Of a stretch of 52,179 nucleotides of DNA, positions 1 to 8,678 are shown piece by piece. Position 1 is the first letter of the stretch. Each line of letters starts with the position of its first letter. The notes under the pieces are model-generated. The model was given only the letters and a program-made list of their open reading frames with translations, was not told the origin of the DNA and searched no databases. Origin of the DNA: Prevotellaceae bacterium. GTDB lineage: Bacteria > Bacteroidota > Bacteroidia > Bacteroidales > Bacteroidaceae. The stretch spans positions 1 through 52,179 of the forward strand of contig JABZLB010000017.1 of assembly GCA_015256945.1 (NCBI GenBank), written 5' to 3'. The position numbers and the translations under genes are program-made.

Positions 1-2
1 AT

Positions 3-614
3 TACCGTCGTTATCTTCCCTATTTTAAGAAGGTAAAGGAAATTATTGATACCAATACAATAGGTAAGCTGCTGAGTGTGCAGTTGCAATTTGCCGTTCC
101 TCCCCGCGAACTTGATTATCATGCAAGTGCTAATCTTCCATGGCGCTTGCAACCAGACATATCGGGAGGCGGTTATTTCTATGATCTGGCACCTCATCAA
201 CTTGATTTATTACAAAGCCTGTTTGGTGTTATTATCAGAGCACACGGTTATCCAACAAACCGTGAACATCTGTATCCTGCCGAAGATACGATTAGTGCTG
301 CTTTCATTTTTGACAGCGGAATATCAGGTAGTGCCTCGTGGTGTTTTGTGGGACATGAAAGCGCTAAGGAAGACAGAATCATTGTAATAGGTGATAGAGG
401 AACACTATCATTTTCAGTTTTTAATTACGATCCTATTCGTCTTGTAACCAGTGAAGGTTTACAAAGCATTATCGTTCCTAACCCATCTTATGTACAGTTG
501 CCTATTATTACTTCGGTAATTCATCATCTTCAGGGAATAGGAGAATGCATATGCACGAGCGTTAGTGCCACACCTGTCAATTGGGTTATGGACAGAGTGC
601 TGGGTAAATTTTAG
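3..614 (+). CDS. Gfo/Idh/MocA-family oxidoreductase, C-terminal part (5' end outside window)
   Basis: The reading frame is open from base 3 to the stop at 612-614 (203 codons visible), so the true start lies upstream of the window; the internal ATG at 78 is not the start. The visible part begins with a YRRYLPYFKKVKEI helix, followed by a TIGKLLSVQLQF strand and the SGGGYFYDLAPHQLDLL stretch. This is the typical C-terminal alpha/beta substrate domain of Gfo/Idh/MocA NAD(P)-dependent sugar or inositol dehydrogenases. The Rossmann domain and the catalytic Lys (EKP motif) are not in the window, so substrate and cofactor cannot be told. Family assignment is firm; function beyond 'probable sugar-type dehydrogenase' is inference. 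Confidence 0.85.
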   Translation, partial: YRRYLPYFKKVKEIIDTNTIGKLLSVQLQFAVPPRELDYHASANLPWRLQPDISGGGYFYDLAPHQLDLLQSLFGVIIRAHGYPTNREHLYPAEDTISAAFIFDSGISGSASWCFVGHESAKEDRIIVIGDRGTLSFSVFNYDPIRLVTSEGLQSIIVPNPSYVQLPIITSVIHHLQGIGECICTSVSATPVNWVMDRVLGKF

Positions 615-702
615 TAATATGTAATTGAAATTTCAATCATCCGCATGAAAAATTTTAGGTATCTGTTGATGATATGGGTTTAAAATGTTTTTTTGCTTCA
701 AT

Positions 703-1815
703 ATGAAAAAACTTTTTCTTTGCTTTTTGCTATTGTTTGGTATTGAAAATATAATGTTATCACAAACAGATAGTATAGCAACTACCGACTCAATAACACC
801 GGCTGTTGCCGTGCAGCCGCGCAAAAGTTTTCTTCAGAGGCTGCGTAAAATGGTGCGGTCTTTCTCCTATATTGATACGAGTTATATTGAACCGCAGACT
901 TATAACTTTACGGTAATGCTTCAAAATACCAATACTTTTGAAATTTATAACATGAGTAATAAGGATGAACAAGAGTTCTCCTTTTCGCCGAAGCCTTCCT
1001 ATAAGCTTGGTCCTTATGTGGGATGGCGATGGGTTTTCCTCGGCTATACCTTTGATTTAACCCATCTTTTTGATGGCCATTCACGCCAGGATTTCAATTT
1101 AAGTTTCTATACAAGCCAGATTGGGGTCGACCTTTTTTATCGTAAATCGGGTAACGATTATCGTATTAGCCGGATAGATCTTGGCCCTTCTTATAACTCT
1201 GACGCCATAAAAAACATGTCTTTCAATGGTTTTACCTATAACATGAAAGGCTTTAATATTTACTATATCTTCAATCATAAGAAATTCTCATATCCTGCAG
1301 CTTACAGTCAAAGCACAATACAACGTAAGTCTTGTGGCAGTGCGCTTGCAGGAATAGGCTATACAAAACATAAAATTGAGGTAAACTGGGCACGTCTTAA
1401 CGAGCTTGTCGAAGAGCGTTTAGGAGCATTTCCCTCACATCCTATCATTGATTCAACAATGGTTTTGGGTAATATCGAATATTCTGATTATTCGATAAGT
1501 GGCGGCTATGCCTACAATTGGGTGTTCGCACATAACTGGCTTTTCGATGTTTCTTTACAAGGAGCCGTGGGCTATAAGCATAGCAAGAGCGATTTAACCA
1601 ATAGTAGAAACGTGCGTTCAAAAGACTTTGATTTGAGCAATTTCAATCTTGATGGTATCCTTCGTCTGGGTATTGTCTGGAACAATATGCGCTGGTATGT
1701 GGGCTCAAATGCTGTTTTTCATGGATATAGTTATAATAGAAGACAGTTCTCCATGAATAACATGTTTGGTAATCTCAATATCTATGTGGGTTATAATTTT
1801 GGTAAACGACACTGA
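703..1815 (+). CDS. DUF4421 family secreted/outer-membrane protein
   Basis: 370 residues when started at the ATG at 703, which gives a classical signal peptide (MKKLFLCFLLLFGIENIMLSQ); the in-frame ATG at 685 would add six residues before it and is less likely. After the signal peptide and a T/S/P-rich segment, the chain is rich in alternating aromatic and polar strands (YVGWRWVFLGYTFDL, GPSYNSDAIKN) and ends in YVGYNFGKRH, as in outer-membrane beta-barrels. The pattern fits DUF4421, a Bacteroidales family of unknown function. It lies 39 bases before a second exported protein and may be co-transcribed with it. Barrel topology is inference from strand periodicity. Confidence 0.75.
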   Translation: MKKLFLCFLLLFGIENIMLSQTDSIATTDSITPAVAVQPRKSFLQRLRKMVRSFSYIDTSYIEPQTYNFTVMLQNTNTFEIYNMSNKDEQEFSFSPKPSYKLGPYVGWRWVFLGYTFDLTHLFDGHSRQDFNLSFYTSQIGVDLFYRKSGNDYRISRIDLGPSYNSDAIKNMSFNGFTYNMKGFNIYYIFNHKKFSYPAAYSQSTIQRKSCGSALAGIGYTKHKIEVNWARLNELVEERLGAFPSHPIIDSTMVLGNIEYSDYSISGGYAYNWVFAHNWLFDVSLQGAVGYKHSKSDLTNSRNVRSKDFDLSNFNLDGILRLGIVWNNMRWYVGSNAVFHGYSYNRRQFSMNNMFGNLNIYVGYNFGKRH

Positions 1816-1854
1816 AATCAATCATTACCATTTCAATTTTAAAGGCTTCGTCAG

Positions 1855-2709
1855 ATGAAAAATCTTTTGCTTTGTTTTTTGTTTTTTGTTTCGGCAGAGT
1901 GTATTTCTGCCGCTAACTTCTCAACTGATTATCAGCGTGCCGATTCGGTTAAAGTGGTAAACTTACTTAAAAGGGCAGCTTCGCAGAAGAATATGGGTAA
2001 TAAAGTTATTTATTTTGCGCGGCAGTTAGGGGGTATACCTTATGTAGCCAAGACACTTGAAAAGAATAAACAGGAGCACCTTGTGGTTAATCTTCGTCAG
2101 CTCGACTGTACTACTTATGTCGAAACGGTGCTGGCACTAACGCGTTGTTTAGAACAGAACAAGCTCACATTTGCTGCCTTTTGCCACAATCTCAGGATGA
2201 TAAGGTATAACGAAGGTGTTGTTTCGTATCCTTCGCGCCAGCATTATTTTACCTACTGGATTCAGCAAAATGAGAAAAAAGGTATTGTTAAGGATATACA
2301 AGCACCCAACCCTCCGTTTTCGGCAGTTCAAAAAGTCAATACCAATTACATGACAACCCATATAGAACTGTATCCTATGCTACTGCAAAACAAGTCGTGG
2401 GTCAGCCATATCAGGGCAATGGAAACAAGTATTAATGGCTTAAAATGCTACTATATACCCAAAGCAAGTCTTACAGACAGCAAGCTCCTTCGTCAAACAA
2501 TACACAATGGAGACATTATTGCCATTATTACTTCGTTGAAAGGTTTGGATACAAGTCATATTGGTATTGCGGTATGGCATAAGGATGGTTTGCACATGCT
2601 CAACGCCTCTTCCATACATCATAAGGTTGTTGAAGAGCCTATGTTGTTGCGAACCTATATGCTGAAGCATCCTTCACAACTGGGTATTCGTATTGCACGT
2701 CCGTTATAA
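1855..2709 (+). CDS. DUF1460 / N-acetylmuramoyl-L-alanine amidase-like exported protein
   Basis: 284 residues with an N-terminal signal peptide (about residues 1-20, ending CISAA). The segment LRQLDCTTYVETVLALTRC puts a likely nucleophilic cysteine at residue 85, and DTSHIGIAVW puts a likely catalytic histidine near residue 235. This is the Cys-His layout of DUF1460 proteins (Pfam calls the family N-acetylmuramoyl-L-alanine amidase-like; papain/NlpC-P60-type fold). Members are thought to act on peptidoglycan fragments in the periplasm. Substrate is not shown by the sequence. The next gene, rarA, has its own promoter-like box, so this gene probably ends the transcript that includes the DUF4421 gene. 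Confidence 0.85.
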   Translation: MKNLLLCFLFFVSAECISAANFSTDYQRADSVKVVNLLKRAASQKNMGNKVIYFARQLGGIPYVAKTLEKNKQEHLVVNLRQLDCTTYVETVLALTRCLEQNKLTFAAFCHNLRMIRYNEGVVSYPSRQHYFTYWIQQNEKKGIVKDIQAPNPPFSAVQKVNTNYMTTHIELYPMLLQNKSWVSHIRAMETSINGLKCYYIPKASLTDSKLLRQTIHNGDIIAIITSLKGLDTSHIGIAVWHKDGLHMLNASSIHHKVVEEPMLLRTYMLKHPSQLGIRIARPL

Positions 2710-2728
2710 ACCTGTTACGGGTATATTG

Positions 2729-2773
2729 CTGACGGTTTGTGTTTTCATTAAATTAACATCGCACTACCGTCAG
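2729..2773 (+). terminator. possible weak terminator or inverted repeat between DUF1460 gene and rarA
   Basis: CTGACGG (2729-2735) and CCGTCAG (2767-2773) form a perfect 7-bp inverted repeat with a 31-base loop, followed by TCTTTAT. It may end the upstream transcript. The core TTGCTGACGG also occurs inside the 89-bp repeat at 51185-51273, so it could be a degenerate relic; both readings are weak. Confidence 0.3.
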
Positions 2774-2781
2774 TCTTTATA

Positions 2782-2798
2782 TAGATTTGTTACTTTTG
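2782..2798 (+). promoter_or_regulatory. Bacteroidetes-type -7 boxes of rarA
   Basis: Two consensus -7 boxes lie back to back: TAGATTTG (2782-2789) and TACTTTTG (2791-2798). No TTTG -33 element is evident at the right spacing. If the second box is used, transcription would start only a few bases before the ATG at 2806, giving an almost leaderless mRNA. Confidence 0.5.
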
Positions 2799-2805
2799 CA
2801 GCTAT

Positions 2806-4092
2806 ATGAGTGAACCTTTAGCTGAGCGAATGCGCCCGCGAACGCTCGACGATTATGTAGGGCAGGAGCAGATTGTTGGTAAGGAAGGCGTCCTGAGAAG
2901 GATGATTGAGTCGAAACATATCACCTCTTTCATCTTATGGGGACCTCCTGGAGTGGGTAAAACTACGCTGGCAGAGATTGTTGCCCATATGCTTGACGTT
3001 CCGTTTTTTACACTTAGTGCCGTTACAAGTGGCGTAAAGGATGTCAGGGATGTGATTGAAAAGGCACGTAAAGGACGCTTTTTCAATAGCATGTCACCTA
3101 TTCTCTTTATTGACGAAATTCACCGTTTTTCAAAATCACAACAGGATTCTCTGTTGGGAGCTGTTGAACGAGGTATCATCACGCTCATCGGCGCTACTAC
3201 CGAAAACCCCTCTTTTGAAGTGATACGTCCGTTGTTGTCGCGTTGTCAGGTTTATGTGTTGAAACCGCTTGACAAGAATGCTTTAACAACAATTCTTCAA
3301 CGTGCTGTTAATAAGTATGTTGAATTGTCAACGAAAAATATACGTCTGGAAGAAACTTCTGCCATGTTAAGATATAGCGGTGGTGACGCGCGCAAGCTGC
3401 TTAATATACTGGAACTTGTTGTTGATGCGAGCGAAGGAAACGATATTATCATCACCAACAAGCTGGTAGAAGAGCGTATACAGGAAAACCCGCTGGCCTA
3501 TGATAAGGACGGTGAGATGCATTACGACATTATTTCGGCCTTTATTAAAAGCATCCGTGGGTCAGATCCTGATGCCGCTCTCTATTGGATGGCGCGTATG
3601 ATTGAGGGTGGAGAAGACCCTCAGTTTATTGCAAGGCGCTTGGTTATCAGTGCTGCCGAAGATATTGGCCTGGCTAATCCCAATGCCTTGTTGCTGGCCA
3701 ATGCAGCTTTTGACGCTGTAATGAAGATAGGATGGCCCGAGGGACGCATCCCTCTGGCCGAAGCAACGGTATATCTTGCCACCAGTCCCAAAAGTAATTC
3801 AGCCTATTATGGCATTAATGCTGCGCTTGAAGAGGTAAAGAAAAGCGGCAACCAGCCCGTACCTTTACATCTGCGCAATGCGCCGACGGCATTGATGTCG
3901 CAGCTGGGTTATCATGACGGCTATAAATATCCACACGATTATACGGATAATTTTACACCGCAACAGTATATGCCCGATGAGCTTCAGCATGTGCGATTAT
4001 GGCATGCACAACACACGCCTGCCGAAGAAAAACTGTACCAGTGTATGCTGAACCATTGGGGAGAAAGATATAAAGACGAGAACAACGACTAA
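2806..4092 (+). CDS. rarA: RarA/MgsA replication-associated recombination ATPase
   Basis: 428 residues, the normal length for RarA (MgsA, relative of eukaryotic WRNIP1), a AAA+ ATPase related to clamp-loader subunits that acts at stalled replication forks. The N-terminus PLAERMRPRTLDDYVGQ is the family signature. Walker A GPPGVGKT is at 46-53, Walker B FIDEIHRF at 101-108, and sensor-1-type GATTENPSFEV around 129. The C-terminal part (GEDPQFIARRLVISAAEDIGLA, then the RNAPTALM region) is the tetramerisation domain typical of the family. The ATG at 2806 is needed for the conserved PLAERMRP segment. It is followed after 26 bases by a dehydrogenase gene, probably in one operon. Confidence 0.95.
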   Translation: MSEPLAERMRPRTLDDYVGQEQIVGKEGVLRRMIESKHITSFILWGPPGVGKTTLAEIVAHMLDVPFFTLSAVTSGVKDVRDVIEKARKGRFFNSMSPILFIDEIHRFSKSQQDSLLGAVERGIITLIGATTENPSFEVIRPLLSRCQVYVLKPLDKNALTTILQRAVNKYVELSTKNIRLEETSAMLRYSGGDARKLLNILELVVDASEGNDIIITNKLVEERIQENPLAYDKDGEMHYDIISAFIKSIRGSDPDAALYWMARMIEGGEDPQFIARRLVISAAEDIGLANPNALLLANAAFDAVMKIGWPEGRIPLAEATVYLATSPKSNSAYYGINAALEEVKKSGNQPVPLHLRNAPTALMSQLGYHDGYKYPHDYTDNFTPQQYMPDELQHVRLWHAQHTPAEEKLYQCMLNHWGERYKDENND

Positions 4093-4118
4093 TTTTAAAT
4101 TACATAATATTACAGAAT

Positions 4119-5069
4119 ATGAAAATTGTTGTATTGGACGGGTATGCCGCCAACCCCGACGATTTGTCGTGGGAACCCCTTAAAGAGTTTGGCGAACTTA
4201 CCGTATATGATCGCACTTCGGCCGCTGATTTGATTAAACGTGCACAGGATGCCGATATGGTTTTGACAAACAAATGCAGGCTGAAGGAAGAGGAGCTTGC
4301 CCAATTGCCCCGTCTGAAGTATATCGGTGAGCTGGCAACAGGTTACAATAATATTGATATTGAATATGCGCACAGGCGTGGAATAGTGGTAAGCAACATA
4401 CCATCGTATAGTACCGACAGTGTGGTGCAGATGACTTTTGCCCATATTTTCAATATCACCAACCAGGTTTCGCACTATGCTTCTGAGGTCAGGGCGGGCC
4501 GATGGAGTCGTAATGCCGACTTCTGTTATTGGGATACGCCGTTGCATGAACTGGCCGGACGTACACTCGGTATTGTGGGATTGGGACACATCGGCATGCG
4601 TGTGGCACAGGTTGCACACTGTTTGGGCATGGACGTTTTTGCCTTTACCTCAAAGGGTAAAGACCAGTTGCCGGCAGGTGTACAAAAGACAACACTCGAA
4701 GGGCTGATGGGCTTTTCGGACATTCTCACGCTCCACTGTCCGCTTTCGCCCGATACTTATCACCTCATTAACGAAGAACGCCTGGGTATGATGCGCGAAG
4801 GCTCTGTACTTATCAATACAAGCAGAGGAGCGCTTGTTGACGAAAAAGCAGTGGCCGATGCCCTTGCTTCGGGCCATTTGCTGGCTTATGGTGCTGACGT
4901 CATGTCGAAAGAACCGCCCCTTGCCGACAATCCTCTCCTGTCACAACCCCATGCTTATATCACCCCTCACATTGCATGGGCAACCCTTGAAGCCCGCCAA
5001 CGGCTCATGAAAATTGCCGTTGAAAATGTAAAAGCCTTTGTTGAGGGACAGCCGCAAAACGTAATATAA
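4119..5069 (+). CDS. D-2-hydroxyacid dehydrogenase, glycerate dehydrogenase-like
   Basis: 316 residues. Members reduce or oxidise 2-oxo/2-hydroxy acids such as hydroxypyruvate/D-glycerate with NAD(H) in the cytosol. The NAD-binding GLGHIG motif is at 154-159. The catalytic set is complete: Arg236 in NTSRGALVDE, Glu265 in SKEPP, and His284 in TPHIAWAT. Closest in pattern to Bacteroidetes proteins annotated as glycerate dehydrogenase (HprA), but the exact substrate is not readable from sequence. The stop codon overlaps the start of the next gene by one base (TAATG), so the two are translationally coupled, and rarA lies 26 bases upstream. Confidence 0.9.
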   Translation: MKIVVLDGYAANPDDLSWEPLKEFGELTVYDRTSAADLIKRAQDADMVLTNKCRLKEEELAQLPRLKYIGELATGYNNIDIEYAHRRGIVVSNIPSYSTDSVVQMTFAHIFNITNQVSHYASEVRAGRWSRNADFCYWDTPLHELAGRTLGIVGLGHIGMRVAQVAHCLGMDVFAFTSKGKDQLPAGVQKTTLEGLMGFSDILTLHCPLSPDTYHLINEERLGMMREGSVLINTSRGALVDEKAVADALASGHLLAYGADVMSKEPPLADNPLLSQPHAYITPHIAWATLEARQRLMKIAVENVKAFVEGQPQNVI

Positions 5070-5695
5070 TGCTGTATACCGACCCTGTTATCGTGCATCA
5101 TGCGCAGCAAATCATTGAGATTCTGGGTACACTGGCCTTTGCTATCTCTGGTATCCGGCAGGCTGCCTTTAAGCATTACGACTGGTTTGGAGGCTTCGTC
5201 TGCGGCTTTGCTGTTGCTATTGGCGGAGGTACACTACGCGACGTCATGCTGGGTGTGATACCGTTCTGGATGACGTCGCCCATGTATATTCTGTGTACAT
5301 TGCTTGCACAGGCTATTGTTATTTTGTTTTCACGATATATGAAGAGGCTTGATAATACGTGGTTTGTGTTTGATACACTGGGACTGGCGCTGTTTACAAT
5401 TGCCGGTATACAGAAAACGCTTCAATGCGGACATCCGTTTTGGGTAGCCATTATTATGGGTTGTATAACAGGTGCCGCCGGTGGCGTTATACGTGATGTG
5501 CTTTTGAACCGCCCCCCTGTTATCTTTTCAAAAGAGATTTACGCCATGGCCAGCATTGCAGGAGGCTTGCTTTACTGGGGGCTTTTTATGCTTCATGTAA
5601 ATATTGCCATCACGGTAATTGCAAGTTTTCTGCTTGTAGTAACCATTCGGTTTGTGGCCGTGCGATACCATATTTCGCTTCCCGTGTTGCGATAA
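5069..5695 (+). CDS. TRIC-type (UPF0126) cation channel family membrane protein
   Basis: 208 residues, almost entirely hydrophobic helices (about seven). Two internal repeats carry the family's glycine-rich signatures: GGGTLRDVMLGVIPFW in the first half and GAAGGVIRDVLLNRPPVIF in the second. This is the prokaryotic trimeric intracellular cation channel family (formerly UPF0126, YicG-like), inner-membrane channels permeable to monovalent cations. The ATG shares a base with the stop of the upstream dehydrogenase gene, so this is the last gene of the rarA operon. A strong intrinsic terminator follows within 30 bases. Confidence 0.9.
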   Translation: MLYTDPVIVHHAQQIIEILGTLAFAISGIRQAAFKHYDWFGGFVCGFAVAIGGGTLRDVMLGVIPFWMTSPMYILCTLLAQAIVILFSRYMKRLDNTWFVFDTLGLALFTIAGIQKTLQCGHPFWVAIIMGCITGAAGGVIRDVLLNRPPVIFSKEIYAMASIAGGLLYWGLFMLHVNIAITVIASFLLVVTIRFVAVRYHISLPVLR

Positions 5696-5723
5696 CCCCG
5701 TAAACATGCCGCTTATACGGCGT

Positions 5724-5757
5724 ATGCCCCGTATCATTACGATACGGGGTATTTTTA
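5724..5757 (+). terminator. intrinsic terminator after TRIC gene
   Basis: A 12-bp stem (core CCCCGTATC at 5727-5735 and GATACGGGG at 5741-5749, loop ATTAC) with one G-T wobble is followed by TTTTT. It closes the rarA operon. Confidence 0.85.
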
Positions 5758-5775
5758 ATTACGGTTTTAAGGTCG

Positions 5776-5864
5776 TTGTCCGACGGTCGTCAGCAGTGCG
5801 TACGGCGGTTGTCGTATCATGTGTATGACGGCCGTCAACAGTGCTGCTGACGGCCGCCATACAA
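5776..5864 (-). repeat. 89-bp palindromic intergenic repeat, copy A
   Basis: GC-rich 89-bp element beginning TTGTCCGACGG and ending GCCATACAA. Its reverse complement aligns without gaps to copy C (51185-51273) and to the reverse complement of copy B (38811-38899). The right part (5823-5862) is itself a 40-bp imperfect palindrome around GACGGCCGTC. It lies between the terminator of the rarA operon and the pheT promoter. No reading frame of interest crosses it. Strand is given relative to copy C. Confidence 0.85.
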
Positions 5865-6082
5865 CAAACATAACATGGTAAACGCACATGCCTTACGCCA
5901 TAATAACAGATGGTTTGTTATGTTATCTATTTGACAATTAGATGTATAGGTTATTTATTTTAAAGTTTTTGTAATATTGATATAGCCCGTATATTGTTGC
6001 CGTATTATCGTGGGGCTTATCGGGATACCTGCATGGTCGTGAATGAAAAAAGTTTTGTCATCATGAAGAATAAAGCACTATC
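5865..6082. other. intergenic stretch before pheT promoter
   Basis: An A/T-rich, gene-free stretch between repeat copy A and the pheT promoter. No open frame, stem-loop or known RNA motif could be recognised in it. Confidence 0.5.
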
Positions 6083-6114
6083 TTTGTGCCAGTCGCTTTT
6101 TTTTAGTAACTTTG
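6083..6114 (+). promoter_or_regulatory. pheT promoter (TTTG - 20 bases - TAACTTTG)
   Basis: TTTG at 6083-6086 and TAACTTTG at 6107-6114 are separated by 20 bases, matching the Bacteroidetes -33/-7 consensus. The predicted transcript would begin about 45 bases before the pheT ATG. Confidence 0.75.
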
Positions 6115-6164
6115 CAGGGTATAGCACAATTGCTTAAGGTTTAGAAAATATAAATCATTATATA

Positions 6165-8633
6165 ATGAAGATTTCATATAAATGGCTTAAGGAATATGTC
6201 GATTTTGACCTGACGCCACAAGAAACTGCCGATGCGCTTACGTCAACAGGTCTTGAAGTAGGGGCTCTTGATGAGGTACAGGCTATAAAAGGCGGTTTAA
6301 AGGGTTTGTTTGTAGGTAAGGTTCTTACTTGCGAAGCGCACCCGAACAGCGACCATTTGCATGTAACAACAGTTGATTTAGGCAAGGGTGAGCCTCAGCA
6401 AATTGTATGCGGCGCTCCCAATGTAGCAGCAGGGCAGAAAGTGATAGTGGCCGATTTAGGCTGCGTTCTGTATGATGGTGATAACGAGTTTACCATAAAA
6501 AAGAGCAAACTGCGTGGTGTTGAGAGCTACGGTATGATATGTGCCGAAGACGAAATAGGCGTAGGCACTGCACATGATGGCATTATTGTGCTTCCCGATA
6601 CAGCTATTCCGGGAACACCTGCCGCCGAATATTATCACCTTGAAAGCGACTGGGTCATCGACATTGACATTACGGCGAACCGTGCCGACGCTCTGAGCCA
6701 TTATGGTGTAGCACGCGATTTATATGCGTGGCTGGTGCAACGTGGTTACAAAACAAGCCTGCACCGTCCTGATTGCTCAGCTTTTCATGTTGATAACGAG
6801 AGCTTGCCCATTGATGTTGAAATTGAAAACCACGAGGCTTGCAAACGATATGCCTGTGTAAGCATAACCAACTGTGAGGTAAGGGAAAGCCCTATGTGGC
6901 TTCAGGAAAAGCTGAATACCATCGGCCTGCGCCCTATTAATAATATTGTTGACATCACAAACTACATTATGATGGCCTATGGACAGCCCATGCATTGCTT
7001 TGATGCGGATATGGTTAAGGGCCATAAGATAGTAGTTCGCACACAGCCTGAGGGAACAAAATTTGTTACACTTGATGGCGAAGAGCATGTTTTGGGTGCG
7101 CACGACCTAAGCATTTGTAATGCCGAAGAGCCTATGTGTATAGCAGGTATCTTTGGCGGGAAGGGCTCAGGAACCTATGAAACTACGAAGAACGTGGTGT
7201 TGGAGTCGGCCTATTTCCACCCTACATGGATTAGAAAAAGTGCCCGTCGTCACGGCTTGAGCACCGATTCGAGCTTCCGTTTTGAGCGTGGTGTTGATCC
7301 TAACGGCACTATTTATGCGCTGAAACAAGCGGCAATTTTGTGTCAACAGCTTGCCGGGGGCAAGGTTAGCATGCAGATTCGTGACGTGTATCCGGAGCCA
7401 TTACCCGATTTTGACGTTAATTTGAAATACGAATATTGCGACCGTTTAATTGGCAAGAAACTGGGAGCTGATACCATTAAGAGTATTGTTACATCGCTTG
7501 AAATGAAGATTAAGCACGAAGATGCAGAGGGACTGGAACTTGATGTGCCCGCTTTTCGTGTAGATGTACAGCGTCCGTGCGATGTGGTTGAGGACATATT
7601 ACGTATATATGGCTATAATAACGTTGAAATTCCAACGCAGCTTAAGTCGTCGCTTACCGTGCAGAACGAACAGGACCGTGAACATAAAATTGAAGGTTTA
7701 GTTTGCGAACAGCTTGTAGGTTGCGGCTTTAACGAGATACTTAACAACTCGCTTACCAAGTCGGTATACTATGATCATAACGAGTTTAATGCTTATCCAT
7801 GGAACAATACGGTAAAGGTGATGAACCCATTAAGTGCCGATTTGGGCGTGATGAGACAAACCATGGTGTTCGGTGGCCTTGAATCGCTGGCTCGAAATAT
7901 CAACCGTAAGCGTGTCAATTTGAAATTCTTCGAACTGGGTAACGTTTATCGTTATACACCTGAAAAGGATAATGGCGACGAGATGGTTCGCGCCTATTCG
8001 CAGGAAAGTAGGCTTGCTTTGTGGATAACAGGTAAGCGAGTACAGGGAAGTTGGGCACATGCTGACGAAGATACTTCTTTTTACGAACTGAAAGCGTATG
8101 TAGAAAACGTCTTCACAAGGGTAGGAATACCGGCAGGTATCATTGTAGAGAGCAATACAGATAATAATATTTTTGCCTATGGCCTGACGCGACGTAATAG
8201 GGGTGGCAAGCTACTGGTTGAATTTGGTAAGCTTGCAAAGAAGATTACACACCGCTTAGGTATAGAACAAGATGTTTATTATGCCGAGATAAACTGGGAC
8301 GAACTGATGAAGGACACAAAAAAGAACAAGGTGGAATTTAAGGAATTGAGTAAGTTTCCATCAGTTAGTCGTGACCTCGCTCTGCTGATAAACAATAATG
8401 TTGAGTTTGCAGACATTGTTCAGATAGCACGCCAGACAGAAAAGAAACTCTTGAAGAAGGTTGAGCTATTTGACGTTTATACAGGTAAGAATCTGCCAGA
8501 AGGCAAGAAGAGTTATGCCGTTAACTTCATCCTTGAAGACGAACAGCGTACATTGAACGATAAGCAGATAGATGCCATTATGCAGAAACTGCAGCACAAT
8601 TTGATTACGAAATTGGGTGCAGAATTGCGATAA
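6165..8633 (+). CDS. pheT: phenylalanyl-tRNA synthetase beta subunit
   Basis: 822 residues, full length for bacterial PheT, the beta chain of the (alpha-beta)2 enzyme that charges tRNA-Phe. Domains in order: EMAP-like tRNA-binding domain (VGKVLTCEAHPNSDHLHV, about 46-155), B3/B4 editing domain (ITANRADALSHYG; SARRHGLSTDSSFRFERGVDP around 360), B5 domain, catalytic-like core, and C-terminal FDX-ACB anticodon-binding domain (ELSKFPSVSRDLALLI). The start SYKWLKEYVDFD is the standard family N-terminus. pheS is not adjacent, which is common in Bacteroidales. yebC follows 45 bases later and is probably co-transcribed. Confidence 0.97.
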   Translation: MKISYKWLKEYVDFDLTPQETADALTSTGLEVGALDEVQAIKGGLKGLFVGKVLTCEAHPNSDHLHVTTVDLGKGEPQQIVCGAPNVAAGQKVIVADLGCVLYDGDNEFTIKKSKLRGVESYGMICAEDEIGVGTAHDGIIVLPDTAIPGTPAAEYYHLESDWVIDIDITANRADALSHYGVARDLYAWLVQRGYKTSLHRPDCSAFHVDNESLPIDVEIENHEACKRYACVSITNCEVRESPMWLQEKLNTIGLRPINNIVDITNYIMMAYGQPMHCFDADMVKGHKIVVRTQPEGTKFVTLDGEEHVLGAHDLSICNAEEPMCIAGIFGGKGSGTYETTKNVVLESAYFHPTWIRKSARRHGLSTDSSFRFERGVDPNGTIYALKQAAILCQQLAGGKVSMQIRDVYPEPLPDFDVNLKYEYCDRLIGKKLGADTIKSIVTSLEMKIKHEDAEGLELDVPAFRVDVQRPCDVVEDILRIYGYNNVEIPTQLKSSLTVQNEQDREHKIEGLVCEQLVGCGFNEILNNSLTKSVYYDHNEFNAYPWNNTVKVMNPLSADLGVMRQTMVFGGLESLARNINRKRVNLKFFELGNVYRYTPEKDNGDEMVRAYSQESRLALWITGKRVQGSWAHADEDTSFYELKAYVENVFTRVGIPAGIIVESNTDNNIFAYGLTRRNRGGKLLVEFGKLAKKITHRLGIEQDVYYAEINWDELMKDTKKNKVEFKELSKFPSVSRDLALLINNNVEFADIVQIARQTEKKLLKKVELFDVYTGKNLPEGKKSYAVNFILEDEQRTLNDKQIDAIMQKLQHNLITKLGAELR

Positions 8634-8678
8634 TTATATCATATTTAAATACAAATTTAATCATATACTTTTCAAACA

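Noticed and set aside
5776..5864. CRISPR-like repeat
   Set aside because: Palindromic but single at each locus; no spacers or direct repeats in tandem and no cas genes in the window.
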